Translations under genes and position numbers: made by a program
Notes under the pieces: model-generated
What the model saw: the letters and a program-made list of their open reading frames with translations, nothing else
Databases searched by the model: none
Told to the model about the DNA's origin: nothing
Assembly (NCBI GenBank): GCA_038521825.1
Contig: JBCBKL010000022.1
Coordinates: 1 to 64,000 of the forward strand
Origin: JBCBKL01 sp038521825
Lineage (GTDB): Bacteria > Pseudomonadota > Alphaproteobacteria > Rhodobacterales > Rhodobacteraceae
Length of the DNA stretch: 64,000 nt
Direction: 5' to 3'
In this document: piece after piece, positions 19,656-28,675 of the stretch
Numbering within the stretch: position 1 is the stretch's first letter
Layout: every line of letters begins with the position of its first letter

Positions 19656-20348
19656 ATGCCCGATCCAGTTCTTCGATTGAAAGATGCAACCCTTGCTCTT
19701 GATGGCAATGCGGGGCGGGTCGAGATCTTGCATGGGATCTCGATCAACATCGAACAAGGTGAAACCTTGGGCATTGTCGGGCCATCGGGCTCCGGCAAGT
19801 CGTCCGCGCTGATGCTCTTGGGCGGGCTTGAGCGCGCAACGTCGGGTTTGGTTGAGGCTTTGGGCCAGGACCTGACCACCATGAACGAAGACGGGCTGGC
19901 CCGCTTCAGGCGTGACAATATGGGCGTCGTGTTTCAATCCTTTCATCTGATCCCGACGATGACGGCGCTGGAAAACGTGGCGACACCGCTGGAACTGGCG
20001 GGTGTGTCGGATGCATTTGACCGGGCAGCAGCGGAGCTGGACGCTGTGGGCTTGTCCGCGAGGGCCGATCACTATCCCAGCCAGATGTCTGGTGGGGAGC
20101 AGCAGCGCGTGGCGCTCGCCCGCGCCTCGGCCCCGCGCCCCAAGATCCTGCTGGCTGACGAGCCGACCGGGAACCTTGACGGCGCCAATGGCGCAGCCAT
20201 TATCGACCTGCTCTTTGGATTACGCGACAAGCACGGCGCGACGCTGGTTCTAGTGACCCATTCCAACACCCTTGCGGCACGCTGCGACCGGATTGTGCGG
20301 CTGGAGGATGGCCGGGTGGCTGCCCCCGTGAAACAGGCCGCCGAATGA
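19656..20348 (+). CDS. ybbA: ABC transporter ATP-binding protein, YbbA/LolD-like
   Basis: A 230-residue ATPase of the MacB/LolD class. Walker A GPSGSGKSS lies near residues 44-52, the Q-loop at FQSFHLIPTMTALENV, the signature MSGGEQQRVALARA near 144 and Walker B KILLADEPTGNLD near 166. The stop overlaps the start of the permease gene by 4 bases (ATGA), so the pair is translationally coupled. Gene order opposite tesA matches the E. coli tesA-ybbA-ybbP locus. The substrate is unknown; a role in lipoprotein or lipid handling, or in driving an envelope process, is possible. Confidence 0.92.
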   Translation: MPDPVLRLKDATLALDGNAGRVEILHGISINIEQGETLGIVGPSGSGKSSALMLLGGLERATSGLVEALGQDLTTMNEDGLARFRRDNMGVVFQSFHLIPTMTALENVATPLELAGVSDAFDRAAAELDAVGLSARADHYPSQMSGGEQQRVALARASAPRPKILLADEPTGNLDGANGAAIIDLLFGLRDKHGATLVLVTHSNTLAARCDRIVRLEDGRVAAPVKQAAE

Positions 20349-22873
20349 GCGTGCATACGTCAGCACGCTTTGCCGTGCGCGAGCTGCGCGGCGGCTTGCG
20401 CGGGTTCCGCATTTTCCTGGCCTGTCTGGCGCTTGGCGTCGCCGCGATTGCCGCTGTGGGCACGGTCCGCAGCAGCATCGAGGCTGGACTTGCGCGTGAG
20501 GGCGCGGCGCTGTTGGGCGGCGATGCAGAGCTCGACTTTACCTACCGCTTTGCATCCGACGACGAACGCGCCTGGATGGAAGCCACTGCGGATGCAGTTT
20601 CAGAAATCGTCGATTTCCGGTCGATGGCGGTGGTCGGTTCGGGTGAGCTGGAGGAACGCAGCCTCACTCAGATCAAGGGCGTAGATGATGCCTATCCGCT
20701 GGTCGGATCAGTCGCGCTTCAGCCCAACCTGCCGCTTGCGGCGGCTCTTGGCGACCAGAACGGTCAACCCGGCGCGGTGATGGAGCGGGTGCTGATCGAT
20801 CGGCTGGGTCTTGAGATGGGGGATATCTTCCGGCTTGGCACCCAGGAATTCGTGCTGACCGCCACAATTGAGAGAGAGCCCGACAGTGCGGCAGATGGCT
20901 TTGGCCTGGGGCCTCGCACGCTGGTTCTGACCGAGAGCCTCGCGAATTCGTCGCTGCTGGCCCCCGGCACGCTCTTCAGCTCCAAGTACCGCTTGGATCT
21001 GCGGGATGGAACGGATCTCGAAACCCTCGAACGAGATGCCCGCGCCCAATTTGAAAACACCGGGATGCGGTGGACCGATGCGCGCAATGGGGCTCCTGGC
21101 ATCGCGCAGTTTGTGGACAGGCTGGGTGCCTTTCTGATCCTCGTTGGCCTGTCGGGTCTGGCGGTTGGGGGCGTCGGCGTTTCCTCCGCCGTGCGGGCCT
21201 ATCTAGCAGAAAAGACCAGCGTCATCGCCACCCTGCGGACGCTGGGGGCAGATCGGGCGACGATATTTCAGACCTATTTCATCCAAATCGGGATCTTGTC
21301 TGCCATCGGCATTGTTCTGGGGATCATCCTTGGCGGTCTCGCCCCGGTTCTGCTGGCCCCCGTGATCGAGGCACAACTGCCCATCCCTGCGGCGTTCGGG
21401 ATATACAGCCGTCCACTGTTCGAGGCCGCGATCTATGGCGTACTGACGGCGTTCATCTTCACCCTCTGGCCACTGGCCCGGGCGGAAGAAGTAAAGGCCG
21501 CAACGCTGTTTCGCGATGCGTTGTCGACGACGCGCATCCTGCCTGCGCCGCGTTACTTGCTGGTCATCGCCGCTGGCCTTGCTTTGCTGGTTCTGGTTGC
21601 AGCGTATTTCAGCGACACTTGGCGACTGACGCTTTGGACAGCGGGCGGGCTGACCGGCGCGCTTTTGTTGCTCGCAGCCTCGTCTTTCCTTGTTCGCTGG
21701 CTGGCCCGGCGGGGCGGCGGCTTGGCCAAGGGTGCACCGGCGCTTCGCTGGGCGCTCGGCGCGATTTCGGGCACCCGCGAAGGGGCAGCATCGGTCGTGC
21801 TGTCATTGGGGCTGGGTCTTTCGGTTCTGGCGGCCGTCGGTCAGATCGACGGCAACCTGCGCAGCGCAATTTCGGGCAACTTGCCCGATGTGGCCCCATC
21901 CTATTTCTTCGTCGATATCCAGCGCGACCAGATGGACGGATATACCGCTCGGCTGGAATCGGACCCGGCCGTCAGCAGGATCGAAAGCGCACCGATGCTG
22001 CGCGGGGTGATCACCCAGATCAATGGCAGGCCGGCGCGAGAAGTCGCTGGCGACCATTGGGTGCTGAGCGGCGACCGGGGCGTTACATATTCAGAAACGC
22101 TGCCCACCAACACCCGGATCACTGACGGCGCGTGGTGGGCGGAAGGATATGAGGGGCCGCCCCTCATCAGCATCGCTGCCGAAGAGGCCATCGAAATGGG
22201 TCTGGCAATCGGGGATGAACTGACGGTCAACATTCTTGGCCGCGATATAACTGGTACGATTGCCAGTTTTCGCGAGGTGGACTTTTCGACCGCAGGGATG
22301 GGTTTCATCCTCGCGATGAACCCGGCCGCACTGCGCGGTGCGCCGCATAGCTTTATCTCGACCGTCTATGCCGAAGACGGGGCCGAGGCCGATATTCTGC
22401 GCGACTTGTCCCGCCAATACCCCAACATCACCGCGATCAGGGTGCGGGACGCGATCGATCAGGTATCGGACCTATTGGCGGGGCTTGCCTCGGCCACATC
22501 CTACGGCGCGTCCGTCACGCTGCTAACCGGTTTCCTTGTCCTGATCGGTGCTGCCGCATCCGGCACACCGGCGCGGATCTACGAGGCGGCCGTACTCAAG
22601 ACCCTTGGTGCAAGCCGCCGGCGTATCCTCATCAGCTTTGCGATACGATCCGGCCTTTTGGGTCTTGCGGCTGGCACCGTAGCGCTCGCCGCCGGGATTG
22701 CCGGCGGTTGGGCTGTCAGCCGCTTCGTGATGGAAACCGATTTTGTCATCATCTGGCCATCTGCCATCGCTATCGTCGGTGGCGGGGTGGTGGCAACTTT
22801 GCTTGCAGGTCTGGCTTTTGCGTGGGCGCCGCTGGCGGCGCGTCCCGCACATGTTTTGCGCGCTCGCGAGTAG
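20345..22873 (+). CDS. ybbP: ABC transporter permease, YbbP-like (FtsX domains)
   Basis: An 842-residue inner-membrane protein with two FtsX-type permease units. The first helix is at about residues 20-40. The first FtsX core lies near 255-390 (LGAFLILVGLSGLAVGGVGV and then the TLRTLGADRATIFQTYF coupling helix). A central pair of helices is near 400-440 and a second FtsX unit near 720-840 with VLKTLGASRRRI. Large periplasmic regions lie between. It pairs with the ATPase encoded immediately upstream. Confidence 0.92.
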   Translation: MSVHTSARFAVRELRGGLRGFRIFLACLALGVAAIAAVGTVRSSIEAGLAREGAALLGGDAELDFTYRFASDDERAWMEATADAVSEIVDFRSMAVVGSGELEERSLTQIKGVDDAYPLVGSVALQPNLPLAAALGDQNGQPGAVMERVLIDRLGLEMGDIFRLGTQEFVLTATIEREPDSAADGFGLGPRTLVLTESLANSSLLAPGTLFSSKYRLDLRDGTDLETLERDARAQFENTGMRWTDARNGAPGIAQFVDRLGAFLILVGLSGLAVGGVGVSSAVRAYLAEKTSVIATLRTLGADRATIFQTYFIQIGILSAIGIVLGIILGGLAPVLLAPVIEAQLPIPAAFGIYSRPLFEAAIYGVLTAFIFTLWPLARAEEVKAATLFRDALSTTRILPAPRYLLVIAAGLALLVLVAAYFSDTWRLTLWTAGGLTGALLLLAASSFLVRWLARRGGGLAKGAPALRWALGAISGTREGAASVVLSLGLGLSVLAAVGQIDGNLRSAISGNLPDVAPSYFFVDIQRDQMDGYTARLESDPAVSRIESAPMLRGVITQINGRPAREVAGDHWVLSGDRGVTYSETLPTNTRITDGAWWAEGYEGPPLISIAAEEAIEMGLAIGDELTVNILGRDITGTIASFREVDFSTAGMGFILAMNPAALRGAPHSFISTVYAEDGAEADILRDLSRQYPNITAIRVRDAIDQVSDLLAGLASATSYGASVTLLTGFLVLIGAAASGTPARIYEAAVLKTLGASRRRILISFAIRSGLLGLAAGTVALAAGIAGGWAVSRFVMETDFVIIWPSAIAIVGGGVVATLLAGLAFAWAPLAARPAHVLRARE

Positions 22874-22936
22874 AGCGGTTGCCGCAGCGCAGCATGCATG
22901 GCAGTTGATAGATGCCCCGGGGAATCGGAGAGGACC

Positions 22937-23809
22937 ATGCCTGACCAACTACCAATGCCCGTCACGGCACCGCTGACATCTGCGCAAAAAACAACCGTTT
23001 TGAACCTTGTCCGGCGCGCGGGCCGGGCCGAGATCCTGCCGCGATTCCGCAAGCTGGACCGGGGTGAGATCCTAACCAAAACCGGCCCGACAGACCTTGT
23101 TACCGCAGCCGATCACGGCGCCGAGGCGATGATCGCTCGTGGCCTTCAAATGGCGTTCCCGTCGGCCCTGATTGTTGGTGAAGAGGCGGCCGAACATAAT
23201 GCAGACCTTATCAAAAAGCTGCCGGACACCGAGCTTGCATTTTTGATCGATCCGGTCGACGGCACGTGGAACTTTGCCCATGGCTTGCCAGTCTTCAGCA
23301 CGATGGTCGCGGCCTGCAGGTTCGGTCAGCCCGTTTTTGGGCTAATCTACGACCCGATTGGCGACGACGCCCTTGTCTCGGATAACGAGGGCCCCGCGCG
23401 GCGCCACACCGCTGCGGGTCTGGCTTATCCGCTGGCAGCAACCAACGGGATAAAGCCGCTGTCCGAAATGACTGGTTACATGTCGCCGGCCCTTATGGAA
23501 CCGGCTGACCGCGCACTGGCCACTGCGCGAATGGCAAAATTCGGCATGGTAACCAATCTGCGCTGTTCGGCCTACGAGTACCGCCTGCTGGCAGAAGGTG
23601 CGGTCGATTTCGTTCTGTCGGCCAAGCTGAAACCCTGGGATCACGCGGCCGGCGTGGTGCTCTGCCGGAAATCCGGCGGGCATTCGGCCATGCTCGACGG
23701 GTCGGACTACGTTGCCGGTCAATCCGACGGTTTCCTGCTGTCAGCGTCGTCGGCGGCAACGTGGCAGGCTGTCAGGGACGTCTTTGCCGATCTGCTGGGA
23801 GACGACTGA
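22937..23809 (+). CDS. Inositol monophosphatase family protein
   Basis: A 290-residue Mg-dependent phosphatase of the IMPase superfamily. GEEAAEHN near residue 78 supplies the metal-binding Glu, DPVDGTWNFAHGLP near 100-113 is the signature motif (Asp, Asp), and WDHAAGVVLCRKSGG near 234-248 is the C-terminal motif. Candidate substrates include inositol phosphate, histidinol phosphate or PAP, and sequence alone does not decide. GGAGAGG precedes the ATG at 22937. The next gene starts 5 bases after its stop, forming a likely two-gene unit. Confidence 0.9.
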   Translation: MPDQLPMPVTAPLTSAQKTTVLNLVRRAGRAEILPRFRKLDRGEILTKTGPTDLVTAADHGAEAMIARGLQMAFPSALIVGEEAAEHNADLIKKLPDTELAFLIDPVDGTWNFAHGLPVFSTMVAACRFGQPVFGLIYDPIGDDALVSDNEGPARRHTAAGLAYPLAATNGIKPLSEMTGYMSPALMEPADRALATARMAKFGMVTNLRCSAYEYRLLAEGAVDFVLSAKLKPWDHAAGVVLCRKSGGHSAMLDGSDYVAGQSDGFLLSASSAATWQAVRDVFADLLGDD

Positions 23810-23814
23810 ACATC

Positions 23815-24372
23815 GTGAAACTCCCGCAGTTCTTCGGCTATGGCAGCCTCGTCAATCTTAACACGCACGACTACCCGAATACGCAACATGCCCGCCTGAC
23901 CGGATGGCGGCGCGTTTGGGTCCGGACACCGCTGCGCGAGGTTGCGTTTCTAAGCGTGCAACCCTGCAAGGAAACCACAATTGAGGGCGTTGTCGCCGAG
24001 GTTCCAGACCACGATTGGTCAGCCCTTGATGCCCGAGAGCGCGGATATGAACGGCATCCGGTCAGCGATCAGATCGCAGCAGAGGCCCGTTACGGATCTG
24101 TTTCGGTCTATTCGGTCCCCGTGACCGGTCAGATTGTCAGCGGCGATCATTTTATCCTGCTAAGCTATCTCGATGTCGTCGTTCAGGGTTTTCACCAGCA
24201 ATTCGGGTCCGACGGCGTTGCGGCTTTCTTCGAAACCACAGCAGGTTGGGACACACCCATCCTGAACGACAGAGATCGGCCGCGCTATCCTCGCGCGCAG
24301 ACCTTACATCCGGATGAGACTGACCTTGTCGACCATCACCTGCAGCAGCTAGCGGCGCATGTGCAGCAGTGA
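23815..24372 (+). CDS. Gamma-glutamylcyclotransferase-like protein
   Basis: A 185-residue protein starting with GTG at 23815, five bases after the IMPase stop. It has the GGCT/AIG2 substrate loop FGYGSLVN at residues 7-14, then a beta-barrel core with RLTGWRRVWV, and a conserved acidic/Tyr stretch LDARERGYERHPV. Relatives cyclise gamma-glutamyl groups to pyroglutamate, but many bacterial members have unknown substrates. Its last 24 bases overlap the 3' end of the convergent MATE gene. Confidence 0.8.
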   Translation: MKLPQFFGYGSLVNLNTHDYPNTQHARLTGWRRVWVRTPLREVAFLSVQPCKETTIEGVVAEVPDHDWSALDARERGYERHPVSDQIAAEARYGSVSVYSVPVTGQIVSGDHFILLSYLDVVVQGFHQQFGSDGVAAFFETTAGWDTPILNDRDRPRYPRAQTLHPDETDLVDHHLQQLAAHVQQ

Positions 24373-25737
24373 CATGAGCCGACCGTCGCGCGCAAAAATG
24401 GCGCGCGGCTGTTCTTCGCCGCCAGCCGCAATCATTTTCGTCCCCAGCCACCACGCCACGCCGCCAAAGACAACGCTCGACAAAGCCTGACCGATCAGCA
24501 CGCCCTGGGCCCCGAACCACGTGGCCCCAAGAAACACCAGCGGGATCATCGCAACCGTATTCCGACCCCAATTCATCAGGGTCGAATAGAACGGATGGCC
24601 CAGATTGTTGAAGGCAGCATTGCTGACGAAAAGGACGCCGTTGAAGAAAAACAGCAGCGCCAAGGGGCCGCAAAACAGAAACAGCAAATCGCGCGTTACC
24701 CCTTCTGCCTCGAAGAGGTTGGCAAGCGGGACCCGCAAGAGGAACAGAACTGCTGAGACAACAGCAATGACAATTCCAGTGAAATAGAGGGCCGCGAAGT
24801 ACCCGTCGCGCACTCGCCCATGATCCCGCGCTCCGAAATTCTGGCCGATAATGGGTCCGATGGCGCCCGAAAGGGCGAAGATGACCCCGAAAGCAACCGG
24901 CATCAGCCGGGCGACAATCGCCATACCCGCAACCGCGTCTTCGCCGAACTGCGCCATGCTGCGCGTGACGATGGCTTGACCCACCGGCGTGGCCAGCTGG
25001 GTCAGGATGGCCGGAAAGCCAATGGAAACGAAGGGAGGTAAATCGCGCAGCGCTCCAGGCAGGGTCGGCTTTTGAAGCCCGCCATGGTGTCTGAGGATGG
25101 GCAAGAGTCCCGTAGCCGCGATCGTCAACCGTGCGGCCACAGACGCAAGTGCCGCGCCTGTCAGTTCAAGGTTAAGGCCAAAGATCAGGATTAGATCGAG
25201 GATCGCGTTAACCAACCCGCCATAAATGGTCGCCATCATTGCGCGCCGGGCGTCTCCATGCGCGCGCAAGATGGCCCCACCCATCATACCAACCACGAGA
25301 AACGGCAACGACGGCACGACGATGGCCAGATAGTTGGCGGCCAGTTGCGCCGTCTCGCCTTTGGCCCCAAGCAAAGCAACAAGCGGATCGATATAGATCC
25401 AGACCAGGGCGGAAAAGATTGCTCCAAAAACAACGCCGAAGATCAGGCCGTGGCTGGTTCGTTCCTGGGCAAGCTGGCGGTTGCCCTCTCCCAACGATCG
25501 GGCGACCAAAGCACCGATGGCGATCGCCATGCCTATTCCGAAGGACGTCGTGAAGAACAGGATGGCCCCGGCATAACCCACGGCGGCAGCCAGCTCTTCC
25601 TTGCCGAGCATCGAGATAAAGACCATGTCGATGAAGTCGACGGCAAAGACCGCCATCAGACCGACACTGGCGGTCAGCGACATTACCGTCACGTGGCGAA
25701 AGAGACTGCCGGTCAAGAACTTTGCCTGCTGGTCCAA
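24349..25737 (-). CDS. MATE family efflux transporter
   Basis: A 462-residue, 12-helix Na+ or H+ driven multidrug exporter. The two six-helix halves repeat the pattern of MATE proteins: the N-half begins HVTVMSLTASVGLMAVFAVDFIDMVFIS and the C-half has GFPAILTQLATPVGQAIVTRSM near residue 250. The start codon is TTG, but AGGAGG lies 5 bases before it and the next ATG is 18 codons later inside the first helix region, so TTG is the best choice. Substrates unknown. Confidence 0.93.
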   Translation of the reverse strand: MDQQAKFLTGSLFRHVTVMSLTASVGLMAVFAVDFIDMVFISMLGKEELAAAVGYAGAILFFTTSFGIGMAIAIGALVARSLGEGNRQLAQERTSHGLIFGVVFGAIFSALVWIYIDPLVALLGAKGETAQLAANYLAIVVPSLPFLVVGMMGGAILRAHGDARRAMMATIYGGLVNAILDLILIFGLNLELTGAALASVAARLTIAATGLLPILRHHGGLQKPTLPGALRDLPPFVSIGFPAILTQLATPVGQAIVTRSMAQFGEDAVAGMAIVARLMPVAFGVIFALSGAIGPIIGQNFGARDHGRVRDGYFAALYFTGIVIAVVSAVLFLLRVPLANLFEAEGVTRDLLFLFCGPLALLFFFNGVLFVSNAAFNNLGHPFYSTLMNWGRNTVAMIPLVFLGATWFGAQGVLIGQALSSVVFGGVAWWLGTKMIAAGGEEQPRAIFARDGRLMSLLHMRR

Positions 25738-25784
25738 CTGCGCCTCCTGCTCGGCCGCGCCCTTTGTCAGCAGTCAGGTTTAGA

Positions 25785-27119
25785 TCAGGCGGTTGTCTGG
25801 CGGGCCTTGATCACCTTGAGAAGGGGCATCAGCGCTCCCATGTCCGGCCCATGCGATTGACCAGTCAAGGCTTTTCTCAACGGCATGAACAGATTTCGGC
25901 CCTTGCGCCCTGTCGCCTCTTTGACGGCGGCGGTCCAGTTGCTCCAGGTCGTTTCATCGAACTGGGTGTCGGGCAGCAGGTCCATGGCGGCAATGACAAA
26001 GTCCTGATCTTCTGCATCAATTGCGGGCTCGGCGCCTTCGGAACACACGCGCCACCACTCCTGCAGATCGTTGAGCGTCTGAATGTTGTCGCGGATAACC
26101 AGCCAGAAGGGTTCGGCTTCGTCACCCGGGACACCCAAGGCATCAATGCGGTCGCGCACCGCATCAATCGGCAGCGTCTGAAGATACCGACCCGTGAGTG
26201 GAAACAAGTCCTCCACATCGAACTTGGTGGGTGCTGCGCCGAACTTCGTGATGTCGAAGCCGTCAATCAGCTCGGCCATGTCGGTCCGCAGCTCGACCGG
26301 GTCTGACGAGCCAAGCCGCGCCATGTGACTCAGCAAGGCCGCGGGTTCTACACCCTGTTCGCGCAGATCGCGCAAGGCCAGTGTCCCGAGCCGTTTGGAC
26401 AGTGCTTCACCCTGAGGGCCCGTCAGCAGCGAGTGATGCGCAAACTCGGGGACTTGCCCGCCAAGCGCACCGATTATCTGGATCTGGGTCGCGGTATTGG
26501 TCACATGGTCCGAGCCGCGTACGACATGCGTGACGCCCATTTCCGTGTCGTCGACGACCGATGCCAGCGTATAAAGCACCTGACCGTCCTGCCGGATTAG
26601 AACCGGATCGCTGACGCTGGCCGCATCGATCGAGATGTCGCCAAGAATGCCGTCTTTCCATTCAATCCGCGCGTGATCGAGCTTGAAGCGCCAGACCCCC
26701 TGCCCCCGCTCGGCCCGCAACACTTCGATCTCTTCAGCGCTCAGCGTCAGCGCGGTCCGGTCATAGACCGGTGGCTTGCCCATATTGAGCTGCTTTTTCC
26801 GCTTGAGATCCAGTTCGGTCGGGGTCTCGAAAGCCTCGTAGAACCGCCCGATTACCCGCAGTTTGTCGGCCGCCTCCGCATAGCGATCAAGCCGCATCGA
26901 CTGCCGCTCGATCCGGTCCCAGTGCAGGCCCAGCCATTCGAGATCTTCCTTGATCGCGTCGACGTATTCTTCTTTCGACCGCTCCGGGTCGGTGTCGTCG
27001 ATGCGGAGGAGGAACGTACCGCCAGCCTTCCGCGCGATCAGATAGTTCATCAGCGCGGTGCGCAGATTTCCGACGTGCAGGTAACCCGTAGGCGAGGGCG
27101 CAAAACGTGTAATGGTCAT
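25785..27119 (-). CDS. gltX: Glutamyl-tRNA synthetase
   Basis: A class I aminoacyl-tRNA synthetase charging tRNA with glutamate; 444 residues, slightly short for the family. The HIGH region is FAPSPTGYLHVGNLRTAL near residues 5-22. The KMSKS-like loop is GEALSKRLG near 238-246. The C-terminal anticodon-binding region ends at the typical position. Many alphaproteobacteria carry two GltX paralogues, one of which charges tRNA-Gln with Glu; whether this is the only copy cannot be seen here. Confidence 0.95.
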   Translation of the reverse strand: MTITRFAPSPTGYLHVGNLRTALMNYLIARKAGGTFLLRIDDTDPERSKEEYVDAIKEDLEWLGLHWDRIERQSMRLDRYAEAADKLRVIGRFYEAFETPTELDLKRKKQLNMGKPPVYDRTALTLSAEEIEVLRAERGQGVWRFKLDHARIEWKDGILGDISIDAASVSDPVLIRQDGQVLYTLASVVDDTEMGVTHVVRGSDHVTNTATQIQIIGALGGQVPEFAHHSLLTGPQGEALSKRLGTLALRDLREQGVEPAALLSHMARLGSSDPVELRTDMAELIDGFDITKFGAAPTKFDVEDLFPLTGRYLQTLPIDAVRDRIDALGVPGDEAEPFWLVIRDNIQTLNDLQEWWRVCSEGAEPAIDAEDQDFVIAAMDLLPDTQFDETTWSNWTAAVKEATGRKGRNLFMPLRKALTGQSHGPDMGALMPLLKVIKARQTTA

Positions 27120-27177
27120 CAGCGATCTCCTGTTGCCGCACGCCTTCTCACAGGGGCTGGAGCTTGTCCAGTCGTGG

Positions 27178-27603
27178 CTACTCCGGCTTGACAGGCCAGC
27201 GTTTCCCCAGATCGTCGAGGCCTGCTTGGATCAGTTCCGACAGAACGCCGAGGTCAATGTCCGGGAGCTTGTTCACGTAAAGGCACGATTTGCCGATCTT
27301 GTGTTTACCCAGCCGTCCGAGGATCGGTTCGAAATCAGCGTAACCGGGCATGATATAGATCGACAGCTTCGCCTTGCGGGGCGCGAAGCCGGTAGCGAAC
27401 CACGTTCCCGACCGACCCGACGCATAAGTGTAATGATAGCGACCAAAACCGATCATGTTGCCGCTCCAGAGGTGCGGCTTGAAACCCGTCGAGTTGGAAA
27501 AGAGGTCGATCAGGGTCACCGTTTCACCTTGCCGGCGCGGCTCCACCGTGGCGAGCCAGGTGTCGAAATCTTCGTCGATCGGCCGGGTTTTCGGTTCCGC
27601 CAT
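27178..27603 (-). CDS. DUF1801-like protein
   Basis: A 141-residue cytosolic protein. Landmarks are the helix VTLIDLFSNSTGFKPHLWSG, the strand MIGFGRYHYTYASGRSG, then FATGFAPRKAKLSIYIMPG and the conserved LGKHKIGKSCLYVNKL near residue 100. This matches the DUF1801/YdhG-like fold (a small alpha-beta protein of unknown activity). The ATG at 27603 gives the normal family length. It lies 58 bases upstream of gltX on the same strand. Confidence 0.8.
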   Translation of the reverse strand: MAEPKTRPIDEDFDTWLATVEPRRQGETVTLIDLFSNSTGFKPHLWSGNMIGFGRYHYTYASGRSGTWFATGFAPRKAKLSIYIMPGYADFEPILGRLGKHKIGKSCLYVNKLPDIDLGVLSELIQAGLDDLGKRWPVKPE

Positions 27604-27705
27604 TGGGGACCTCGCACAAAAATGAACAGCCTGCTCCGCATCAGCGCACTCGACTGACACATGCGCGCGCTAGTTTGTGACACTCTGACAGGAAGGATAA
27701 CACCC

Positions 27706-28632
27706 ATGTCCCATCAACCCAAGCTTACCCGCCGCGCAGCCCTTGCTGGCGCAGCGACGCTCCCGCTTGCAGCAACGGTCGGCACAGCAACCCGTGCCGG
27801 GGCGCCGATGCTGGGCACTGCCCGTCCGCCGTTCATGCGCGTCGCCGTCGGCGCTTTCGAGGTGACCAACATCCTCGCGGGCAGCCGGTCTGTTCCGGAA
27901 CCGAACAAGATCTTTGGCCTGAATGTGGACCCATCGACCTTCAACGACGTCAGTGCTGATGCGGGCCTGCCAACCGACGCCGCACAGTTCTTTTTCACAC
28001 CAACGCTGGTCAATACCGGCAGCGAACTGATCCTGTTCGACACGGGCCTTCAGGGTGGCGCCACGACCGCCGCGATCGAGGCAGCGGGATACACCGCAGA
28101 TCAGGTCGACACCGTTGTCATCACACATATGCACGGCGACCATATCGGCGGCCTGTTGATCGATGGTACGCCCACATACCCAAATGCGCGCTATATCACC
28201 GGATCGGCCGAGTTTGACGCTTGGGCCGCCAGCGACAACGAGGGGTTCGAAGGCAATGTGCGTCCTCTGGCCGAGCAATTTACCATGCTTGATGACGGCG
28301 GTTCAGTCGCATCGGGCGTGACGGCCATGGCCGCTTTTGGCCACACGCCGGGGCACATGACCTACATGATCGAAAGCGAAGGCACGCAACTGGCGCTCTG
28401 CGCCGATTTCGCCAACCATTACGTCTGGTCGCTGGCGCATCCCGATTGGGAGGTGCGTTTCGATATGGACAAAGCGGCTGCGGCTGCGACTCGTCGCCGG
28501 GTGCTCGATATGCTTGCGGCAGACAAGGTCGCCTTTGTCGGCTACCATATGCCGTTCCCGGCCTTCGGATATGTTGAGACCGCTGGCGACGGCTATCGCT
28601 ACGTGCCGCACAGCTACCAGCTGACACTCTGA
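27706..28632 (+). CDS. Tat-exported MBL-fold metallohydrolase
   Basis: A 308-residue metallo-beta-lactamase-fold enzyme. The N-terminus has a twin-arginine signal (KLTRRAALAGAATLPLAA). The metal-binding motif THMHGDHIGG lies near residues 142-151, with later ligands in AFGHTPGHMTY near 215 (His), LCADFANH near 236 (Asp) and GYHMPFPAFG near 280 (His). These fit the AHL-lactonase/alkylsulfatase-like branch of dinuclear hydrolases. Because it is exported, a role on extracytoplasmic lactones or esters is possible. The start at 27706 is set by the signal peptide and GGAAGGA upstream. Confidence 0.87.
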   Translation: MSHQPKLTRRAALAGAATLPLAATVGTATRAGAPMLGTARPPFMRVAVGAFEVTNILAGSRSVPEPNKIFGLNVDPSTFNDVSADAGLPTDAAQFFFTPTLVNTGSELILFDTGLQGGATTAAIEAAGYTADQVDTVVITHMHGDHIGGLLIDGTPTYPNARYITGSAEFDAWAASDNEGFEGNVRPLAEQFTMLDDGGSVASGVTAMAAFGHTPGHMTYMIESEGTQLALCADFANHYVWSLAHPDWEVRFDMDKAAAAATRRRVLDMLAADKVAFVGYHMPFPAFGYVETAGDGYRYVPHSYQLTL

Positions 28633-28641
28633 CCCTGTACC

Positions 28642-28662
28642 GGGCGGGCCTCGTGCCCGCCC
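28642..28662. terminator. GC-rich hairpin between convergent genes
   Basis: GGGCGGGC and GCCCGCCC form a perfect 8-bp stem with a 5-base loop, 10 bases after the MBL gene stop and before the end of the convergent Hint-domain gene. No T-run follows on either strand, so it may stop RNA degradation or act as an imperfect bidirectional terminator. Confidence 0.5.
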
Positions 28663-28675
28663 CCGCCTCTAAGGC

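Noticed and set aside
18966..20072. Extended N-terminus for the TesA-like esterase (368 codons)
   Set aside because: The extra part overlaps the divergent ABC ATPase gene and lacks features. The signal peptide and SGNH block I fix the start at 19604.
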